Of a stretch of 10,343 nucleotides of DNA, positions 6,047-10,343 are shown piece by piece. The stretch's first letter is position 1, and each line of letters starts with the position of its first letter. Source of the DNA: an uncultured Alphaproteobacteria bacterium (GTDB lineage Bacteria; Pseudomonadota; Alphaproteobacteria; RF32; CAG-239); assembly GCA_934254915.1 (NCBI GenBank), contig CAKQMH010000017.1:1-10343 (forward strand), given 5' to 3'. The position numbers and the translations under genes are program-made. The notes under the pieces were generated by a model. That model did not search any database. It was not told the origin of the DNA and worked only from the letters and a program-made list of their open reading frames with translations.

Positions 6047-6289
6047 ATGAAAAAAGGTATTCACCCTGATTATCACGAAATTACGTATGTAATGACTGAT
6101 GGTGAAAAAAGAACTGTTCGTTCGACTTTGGGCAAAGCCGGCGATGTTATCAATTTGGAAGTTGATCCGAAATCTCATCCGGTTTGGACTGGCGTGCGTC
6201 GTTTGGTTGACACCGGCGGACAATTGTCTAAGTTCAAAAACAAATTTGGTGCTTTCGGTATCAAAACCGGAGACGATGCTGCCAAATAA
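6047..6289 (+). CDS. rpmE: 50S ribosomal protein L31 (zinc-free form)
   Basis: This large-subunit protein contributes to the intersubunit bridge region. Its 80 residues match L31: MKKGIHPDYHEITYVMTDG, RSTLGKAGD, LEVDPKSHPVWTG, and the C-terminal block GGQLSKFKNKFGAFG. It contains no cysteine, so the four-Cys zinc site of E. coli-type L31 is absent; this C-minus form is usual for alphaproteobacteria. It has its own promoter and is followed by a terminator at 6320-6355, so it is probably monocistronic. An Asp-rich tail (GDDAAK) ends the protein. Confidence 0.95.
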   Translation: MKKGIHPDYHEITYVMTDGEKRTVRSTLGKAGDVINLEVDPKSHPVWTGVRRLVDTGGQLSKFKNKFGAFGIKTGDDAAK

Positions 6290-6319
6290 GTTGTTTAATC
6301 GGCAGACTTACGATTTATT

Positions 6320-6355
6320 AACCTGCGATTGCTATAATCAGTCGCAGGTTTTTCT
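6320..6355 (+). terminator. Terminator after rpmE
   Basis: A perfect 9-bp stem AACCTGCGA (6320-6328)/TCGCAGGTT (6342-6350) is followed by TTTTTC. It begins about 30 bases after the rpmE stop. The 13-base loop contains TATAAT (6333-6338), a possible -10 box for the next gene. Confidence 0.85.
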
Positions 6356-6370
6356 TTATGTCGAGGAAAG

Positions 6371-7969
6371 ATGATTAAAATAACGCATTATGAGGTTTAT
6401 GCCGATAAAGGCAACGGCTGGCAGCTGGAAGGCAGATATGCTCTTGAGCAGCGTCAGGAGGCTTTTAATCAGGCTAAGGAACTGGAGATTAGCAAATATA
6501 AGGTCAAAATCATTAAAGAGATTTTTGACGTTCAGGACAATTCTTATCAGGAAACGGTAGAATATGTCAGTAATCTCAGCAAAAAAGGCAAAGGCGGCAA
6601 AGCAGCGGCGTATGATTATTCCGGCGATGATGACGAGGAAGAAGAAAGCATTAAAACGCAGGAAGTTGTGCATGAACATGCCGGAGTTATCGGCGCAGTT
6701 TCCAAACTGATTTTTCTGACGTTGGTATGCTTAGGCTTTGCCAATGTTTTAGTCAGCCTGATTTATCCGGTTATTGAAAACTTTATTCCTGAAGAAAACA
6801 ATAAGCCGATTTTGTTTTTAATCTTTTTTGTTTTGTTCTTGAGTATCGCTATCCCATTGATTTTGAAAAAAATTCCGTGGTATGTGTTCACGCCTAACAA
6901 GACCATTACGCGCAAAGTCCCTGAGCGCAAATTGTATGACAAAGCCGAAGAGCTGTATAATCTTTATAACATTAATGAGCAGATTGCCCCTGAAATGACG
7001 CCGGCTTATCCCGAAGCCCCGTTGGAGTATAAGCAATATATCATCTCTTTTCTGAGCGATTTATTAGCTAATATCAAGTCACGTAACACACTGCAAACCA
7101 ATTTTTCTAAGTTTGGCGTTAAGTTGATTGTTTACGGCGGCTGTTTGGAAATGGCTCGTTACAGCGGGCTTAATCTTGGTGAGGCCAACTCCGTTTTATA
7201 CGAAGCTTTCCAAATTTTGGATGGTGAAGATGCGGATTTGGAAGCTTTTTATGATGCCAAGCGCAGTTATCAGGATAATAAGGTTGCCATTTTTTTGACT
7301 GGCGTCGGTGCTTATTTAATGGCCCATGTTATCAACGGCCGCAAAATGCCGACCGAATTGCTGAATATTACGTTTGATAAATGGGAGAAGCTCAATCAAA
7401 GCGAAAATGACATTGCCAAACCACAGCCCGAACCGGAACGTCAGGAATCCGAAATTATCACGGCTGAAGACATTATGTTGCCGACCATGGTCAGTATTAA
7501 AAGCGATTTGAAGTTTTTGGAGGATTTAATCCCGAATAAAGATGAAATCGCGGCCAAAAGCAGTGCGGATATCCGTAACATTATTTTTAACCTGATTGGC
7601 AAATATAAGGGCGAAAACACGATTGAGGCTGACGGCATTACCTCGATAAAGTTTCGCAAGCTTAATAATGCCCTGCATTTTGCCTTGGAATGTATGAAAG
7701 ACATCAGCTCTTATCAGGATGAAACCAACAGCGAAACGCTGATTTTGCGTAATTGCTGTGTGATTATTCCGTACCATGAAGACGAAGATCCCAATGAGAG
7801 CAGCCTGCTTGATGATATGTTTGATCATGTCTACAACGGCGAAATCATCGTTAGCGCCGCTATCAAAGACGATATGCAGGACCATGATGAATATCATCTT
7901 GAAGATTTGGGCGAAAAAATACTGGAAAAGTCGCATATTAATATGGAATTATATAAGCTTACGGAATAG
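6371..7969 (+). CDS. Unrecognised two-helix membrane protein with possible degenerate nucleotidyl-cyclase-like C-terminus
   Basis: This 532-residue protein has no family I can name. Residues 1-68 form a small alpha/beta domain (YEVYADKGNGWQLEGRY, then VKIIKEIFDVQDNSYQETVEYV). Residues 71-95 are a Lys/Gly then Asp/Glu-rich linker. Two membrane helices lie at about 111-134 and 146-166. Residues 185-345 are helical (LYDKAEELYNLYN, YIISFLSDLLANIKSRN, LGEANSVLYEAFQIL). After a Pro/Glu linker (350-362), residues 365-500 loosely follow a class III adenylate/guanylate cyclase pattern: LIGKYKGENTIEADGITSIKF, NALHFALECMKDI, NGEIIVSAAI. The central RxGIHxG segment and a clear second metal Asp are missing, so cyclase activity is not expected. 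GAGGA at 6363 supports the ATG at 6371. It is probably an inner-membrane protein with large cytoplasmic domains; its function is unknown. Confidence 0.85.
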   Translation: MIKITHYEVYADKGNGWQLEGRYALEQRQEAFNQAKELEISKYKVKIIKEIFDVQDNSYQETVEYVSNLSKKGKGGKAAAYDYSGDDDEEEESIKTQEVVHEHAGVIGAVSKLIFLTLVCLGFANVLVSLIYPVIENFIPEENNKPILFLIFFVLFLSIAIPLILKKIPWYVFTPNKTITRKVPERKLYDKAEELYNLYNINEQIAPEMTPAYPEAPLEYKQYIISFLSDLLANIKSRNTLQTNFSKFGVKLIVYGGCLEMARYSGLNLGEANSVLYEAFQILDGEDADLEAFYDAKRSYQDNKVAIFLTGVGAYLMAHVINGRKMPTELLNITFDKWEKLNQSENDIAKPQPEPERQESEIITAEDIMLPTMVSIKSDLKFLEDLIPNKDEIAAKSSADIRNIIFNLIGKYKGENTIEADGITSIKFRKLNNALHFALECMKDISSYQDETNSETLILRNCCVIIPYHEDEDPNESSLLDDMFDHVYNGEIIVSAAIKDDMQDHDEYHLEDLGEKILEKSHINMELYKLTE

Positions 7970-7976
7970 ATTTTTG

Positions 7977-8005
7977 TTGTGTGGAATGTTTTTTTGTGCT
8001 AGAAT
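7977..8005 (+). promoter_or_regulatory. Sigma70-type promoter before the PPC-like gene
   Basis: TTGTGT (7977-7982), a 17-bp spacer and TAGAAT (8000-8005) lie 29 bases before the ATG at 8035, with GGAGG (8020-8024) as ribosome site. This predicts a short leader starting near 8012. Confidence 0.7.
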
Positions 8006-8034
8006 AAAAGTCTAATAACGGAGGAACTTAAGGT

Positions 8035-8871
8035 ATGTCAAGTATTGATTCGTTAAAGAACAGCGCTTTGGGCGATACTACTTCTAAGTACTATGAAAAA
8101 ACTGTCACCGATATGAATAATGTCGATGAGAGCTTTGCCAACGCGCGCGATTTAGGACATACCCGCCTCAATTATTCCCGCCTTACCGCTATCGGCAAAC
8201 TAGCCAATTTTGATAAAGTCGATATTTATAAAACCACGGTTATTTCTAATCGCGGCAAGCTCAGTATTTCTTTAATGAGCGCCAGCGATGATGAAAAAGT
8301 TTTGGATTTGTCAAAATACGAGTCGTATCTTGATGAACTTAAAAAAGAATTTGACCCTGAAGGTTATGCCAAAGAGCAGGAAGCCAAAAAAGCGGAAGAG
8401 GCCAAAAAGAAAAGTCTTGAATATACTGCTCCGGGGCTGCGTCTGGAAGTATACGGCACTGACCGCTTAGGACGACAAGTTCTTATCGGCGACAGCGCTG
8501 CGGACGAAGATTCTGACGAATATAAAGCGATTACCCAAATCTTGAGCGGTGAATATGAGGCTTCCAAAGGCGCATATTATCTTAAAGTCAGCCGCACGGA
8601 AGACAATACCTCGACTGATGAAATTCCGTATGCTTTGCAAATTAAGCTTGGTGATACTTTCAAATATGACTATGTTGCCATGGAGCAAGAGTCTGATGAC
8701 ACCAAAAATAAGACGGAAAGCAAGATTCCGCTGACAGCTGACAGCAGCGGTAATTTATCTTCGGTTAATGCGTTGCAAATTCAGGCTACCCGCTATCAGG
8801 CGACTGCGCAAATGCTGCAGGTCGGTTACCAGAATATGGCTGCGATTTACAACAAAAACTCCAAATTTTAA
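8035..8871 (+). CDS. PPC-like beta-sandwich protein with flagellar-type C-terminal helix
   Basis: I do not recognise this 278-residue protein as a named family. Residues 29-82 and 133-206 follow the bacterial pre-peptidase C-terminal (PPC) domain layout: NVDESFANARDLG, then KVDIYKTTVISNRGKLSISL, LRLEVYGTDRLGRQVLI, KGAYYLKVSR and PYALQIKLG. A charged helix (about 94-130, EQEAKKAEEAKKK) is inserted in the middle. The last 38 residues (SVNALQIQATRYQATAQMLQ, then VGYQNMAAIYNKNSKF) form an amphipathic helix like the ends of flagellar axial or secreted proteins. There is no Sec signal peptide. PPC domains usually occur in exported proteins, so export by another route, such as the flagellar apparatus, is possible but unproven. 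It has its own promoter and lies between a membrane protein gene and trcR. Confidence 0.8.
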   Translation: MSSIDSLKNSALGDTTSKYYEKTVTDMNNVDESFANARDLGHTRLNYSRLTAIGKLANFDKVDIYKTTVISNRGKLSISLMSASDDEKVLDLSKYESYLDELKKEFDPEGYAKEQEAKKAEEAKKKSLEYTAPGLRLEVYGTDRLGRQVLIGDSAADEDSDEYKAITQILSGEYEASKGAYYLKVSRTEDNTSTDEIPYALQIKLGDTFKYDYVAMEQESDDTKNKTESKIPLTADSSGNLSSVNALQIQATRYQATAQMLQVGYQNMAAIYNKNSKF

Positions 8872-8899
8872 CAATCCTTATTTTTAGCTCAAAAAAAGC

Positions 8900-8928
8900 T
8901 TGTATATTCCGGCAAGAGAATTTATGTT
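8900..8928 (+). promoter_or_regulatory. Probable sigma70-type promoter of trcR
   Basis: TTGTAT (8900-8905), a 17-bp spacer and TATGTT (8923-8928) lie 46 bases before the trcR ATG. A second A/T-rich box (TAGTATAA, 8934-8941) lies downstream, so the exact -10 is uncertain. Confidence 0.5.
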
Positions 8929-8974
8929 ATGGATAGTATAAGTTTTTGAATATGCAGATAAGAAAGGATTAAAA

Positions 8975-9751
8975 ATGACTGCTCCGTTAATGCCTCGGGC
9001 TACGGCAGTATGGTTGGTTGAAAACACTACTTTGACCTTCCGCCAGATTGCCAATTTTTGTGAATTGCATGAGTTAGAGATTCAGGCCATTGCTGATGGC
9101 GATGTTTCCAGTAATATTATGGGTTTGTCTCCGCTTGATAATGATCAGTTGACCATAGAAGAAATTCGCCGTTGTGAAGCGGACAGCCACGCTGATTTAC
9201 AGGCCAATGAAATGGAACGCAACGTTAAACTGCGTAACCTTAAAGCCAAAAAGGTTTTGTCCCCGTCCCAACGTCAGGATAAACCTTGCGGAATCGCCTG
9301 GATTGTCAAAAACTATCCGCAGCTTAAAGATAGCCAGATTTGCAAACTTATCGGTACAACCAAGCCGACAATTGAGGCTATTCGCAATGGCACACATAAA
9401 GACATTGCCTCTATCCGCCCGAAAAATCCGGTTACTATCGGTTTGTGCAGTGAACAGGATATTGAAAATGCTTTGTTGGCCTCACAGCCGAAAGTTAAAG
9501 CTGTAAAGGCTCCTAAAGCAAAAGCCAAAAAAGCTGCTCCTAAGGCTAAGTCCGGTGCTAAGAAAACGACTAAAGCCGCAAAGGAGAAAAAAACTCCGGC
9601 TAAGAAAACGACTAAAGCCGCAAAGGAGAAAAAAACTCCGGCTAAGAAAACGACTAAAGCCGCAAAGGAGAAAAAAACTCCGGCTAAGAAAACAGCTAAA
9701 GCCGCAAAGACTAAGAAAACCACAGCTAAAAAGGCTGCGAAAGCTAAATAG
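8975..9751 (+). CDS. trcR: DUF1013/TrcR-type cell-cycle transcriptional regulator with histone-H1-like tail
   Basis: This is an alphaproteobacterial DNA-associated regulator of the DUF1013 family, annotated as cell-cycle regulator TrcR. Of its 258 residues, 1-165 match the family: MPRATAVWLVENTTLTFRQI at the start, GLSPLDNDQLTIEEIRRCE in the middle, then KKVLSPSQRQDKPCGIAWIV. Two helix-turn-helix-like units look duplicated: AVWLVENTTLTFRQIANF to AIADGD (11-43), and IAWIVKNYPQLKDSQICKL to AIRNGT (108-140). Residues 172-258 are a Lys/Ala/Thr/Pro tail with three identical 14-residue units (KTTKAAKEKKTPAK) plus a variant, like eukaryotic H1 or bacterial H1-like tails that bind DNA without sequence specificity. 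AAAGGA lies 6 bases before the ATG. The gene is followed by its own terminator. Confidence 0.9.
   Translation: MTAPLMPRATAVWLVENTTLTFRQIANFCELHELEIQAIADGDVSSNIMGLSPLDNDQLTIEEIRRCEADSHADLQANEMERNVKLRNLKAKKVLSPSQRQDKPCGIAWIVKNYPQLKDSQICKLIGTTKPTIEAIRNGTHKDIASIRPKNPVTIGLCSEQDIENALLASQPKVKAVKAPKAKAKKAAPKAKSGAKKTTKAAKEKKTPAKKTTKAAKEKKTPAKKTTKAAKEKKTPAKKTAKAAKTKKTTAKKAAKAK
9557..9724 (+). repeat. Tandem 42-bp coding repeats in the trcR tail
   Basis: Three base-perfect copies of a 42-bp unit (9557-9598, 9599-9640, 9641-9682) are followed by a diverged fourth (9683-9724). The repeats are in frame (14 codons each), so copy-number change would lengthen or shorten the basic tail without a frameshift. 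Identity at synonymous positions points to recent duplication. Confidence 0.95.
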
Positions 9752-9771
9752 TCGAGCAGGGATGTAAAACT

Positions 9772-9814
9772 AATGAACCGCCGTTAACGTTGGTTAACGC
9801 GGTTCATTTTTTAT
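9772..9814 (+). terminator. Terminator after trcR
   Basis: The stem AATGAACCGCCGTTAA/TTAACGCGGTTCATT has one bulged C and a loop of about 6 bases, followed by TTTTT. It begins 20 bases after the trcR stop. Confidence 0.9.
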
Positions 9815-9820
9815 ATTATT

Positions 9821-9935
9821 GTCATTTCGACTGGAGCGTTTTTCCACCATCGTCATCCTGACCAAGCGTTAGCACGTGGAAGGATCTCGGCAAATTTTTA
9901 TATAGCCGAGACCTTTCGACTTCGCTCAAGGTGAC
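9821..9935. repeat. GTCAT-ended palindromic repeats, copy 2 (half-unit plus a full unit)
   Basis: Bases 9821-9838 (GTCATTTCGACTGGAGCG) are the exact inverse of the right end of the 962-1082 repeat. Then from 9852 a second, complete palindrome begins: GTCATCCTGACCAAGCG, with inner arm GGAAGGATCTCGGC. It closes with GCCGAGACCTTTCGACTTCG and CTCAAGGTGAC at 9935. The two look like related subfamilies, with the second abutting or inserted into a truncated copy of the first. There is no coding content. Confidence 0.8.
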
Positions 9936-9973
9936 ATTTTTTATATTTTCCGCACCAATACACACTCAACACA

Positions 9974-10099
9974 GAAGTTTCGGATAGAGGAATTTATAGA
10001 GTGAAAAACGAAGCGGTCAAAATCCTAGCGTAGATAGACCTACGTGGATTTTGACCGTTCTGATGTTTTTTGCTCTAGAAAACCTCTAGACGAACTTCC
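9974..10099. repeat. 126-bp inverted-repeat element, copy 2
   Basis: The left end GAAGTTTCGGATAGAGGA, continuing AATTTATAGAGTG, and the right end GCTCTAGAAAACCTCTAGAC, continuing GAACTTCC, match the 1195-1320 copy almost base for base. The core is unrelated in sequence and holds a perfect 12-bp stem, CGGTCAAAATCC (10014-10025)/GGATTTTGACCG (10046-10057), with an inner CGTAG/CTACG pair. The right end stops 7 bases before the stop codon of the minus-strand flagellin, as copy 1 does beside the phosphodiesterase gene. It may serve as that gene's 3'-end structure. Confidence 0.82.
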
Positions 10100-10106
10100 C
10101 CGGCAC

Positions 10107-10343
10107 TTAAAAGAGTTTTAATATCTCCCGTGTTGCCTCGGACGCTAAAGACAGAGCGTTGACTGCTAGTTGTTGTCGGGTTTGGAGGGCGAGCATGGTG
10201 GCGCTTTCAGAATTCATATCCGCCAAAGTTAAATTATCCGCACCCTCAGTCAGGACATTAATTAAACTGTCAGTAAAGTTTTGCCGCGTAGTCAAAATGC
10301 TATAATTGTTCCCTAATTCAGTAGTGAAACTTCGGATAGACGA
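10107..10343 (-). CDS. Second flagellin, C-terminal end (5' part outside window)
   Basis: The last 78 codons of a flagellin are read on the minus strand and remain open to the window edge, so the gene most likely continues beyond it. The frame begins SSIRSFTTELGNNYSILTTR, aligning residue for residue with STLRTMASDFGNYYSIVETR of the left-edge flagellin. It continues through LINVLTEGADNLTLADMNSE and MLALQTRQQLAVNALSLASE to the terminal ILKLF. It is a distinct paralogue. Leucine codons are mixed (TTA, CTC, CTG, CTA, CTT) rather than nearly all TTG, suggesting lower expression or a different history. The stop TAA is at 10109-10107. No ordinary terminator follows; the 126-bp palindromic element begins 7 bases downstream. 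Confidence 0.92.
   Translation of the reverse strand, partial: SSIRSFTTELGNNYSILTTRQNFTDSLINVLTEGADNLTLADMNSESATMLALQTRQQLAVNALSLASEATREILKLF

Noticed and set aside
9313..9723. Hydrophobic repeated antisense frame opposite the trcR tail (Phe/Leu/Val/Ala repeats).
   Set aside because: It is the reverse complement of the lysine-rich tandem repeats, which forces a hydrophobic pattern. No promoter or ribosome site is seen.
9557..9724. CRISPR-like array.
   Set aside because: The repeats are directly tandem with no unique spacers and are in frame within a protein gene.
10326..10343. Possible third copy of the 126-bp element's left end (GAAACTTCGGATAGACGA), which would make the right-edge flagellin a fragment trapped between repeats.
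   Set aside because: Read on the minus strand these bases encode SSIRSF, which aligns with STLRTM at the same position of the other flagellin. It is therefore best explained as real flagellin coding sequence. The resemblance may be chance, though it could hint at the origin of the repeat end.

Overview
The window looks like a chromosomal segment of a flagellated alphaproteobacterium of moderate to low GC content, probably an uncultured lineage near the Rhodospirillales. Supporting signs are a DUF1013/TrcR-type cell-cycle regulator, a DUF4164-zapA-6S RNA block, a cysteine-free ribosomal protein L31, and an efp-inositol monophosphatase-OmpA gene order. The taxonomic placement is inferred from gene families and context.

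Layout. The left edge (1-895, +) is the 3' part of a flagellin gene, followed by a strong terminator. A gene-free stretch (896-1325) holds two palindromic repeat elements. The minus-strand block 2944-1326 reads DUF4164 coiled-coil protein, zapA, 6S RNA with its own promoter and terminator, then a YmdB/TIGR00282-type phosphodiesterase. Divergent from it, a plus-strand block (3033-5934) carries a short ThiE-like protein, elongation factor P, an inositol-monophosphatase-fold protein that has lost most metal ligands, and an exported OmpA-like protein with a long low-complexity linker. Then come rpmE (6047-6289), an unrecognised 532-residue membrane protein (6371-7969), a 278-residue PPC-like protein (8035-8871) and trcR with a histone-H1-like lysine tail (8975-9751). 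The second intergenic region (9752-10106) again holds a terminator and the same two repeat families. The right edge is the 3' end of a second flagellin on the minus strand.

Most genes are housekeeping functions: division (zapA), RNA polymerase control (6S RNA), translation (efp, rpmE), envelope (OmpA-like) and cell-cycle transcription (trcR). Four sigma70-like promoters share a TTGnnT box, a 17-bp spacer and a TA-rich -10.

The least expected items are: (i) an approximately 126-bp repeat with conserved inverted ends but unrelated palindromic cores, placed just downstream of minus-strand stop codons in both convergent gene gaps; (ii) the pseudoenzyme-like IMPase; (iii) a membrane protein whose C-terminus resembles an eroded class III nucleotidyl cyclase domain; (iv) the PPC-like protein with a flagellar-type C-terminal helix and no signal peptide. 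I see no CRISPR array, prophage, transposase or defence system.
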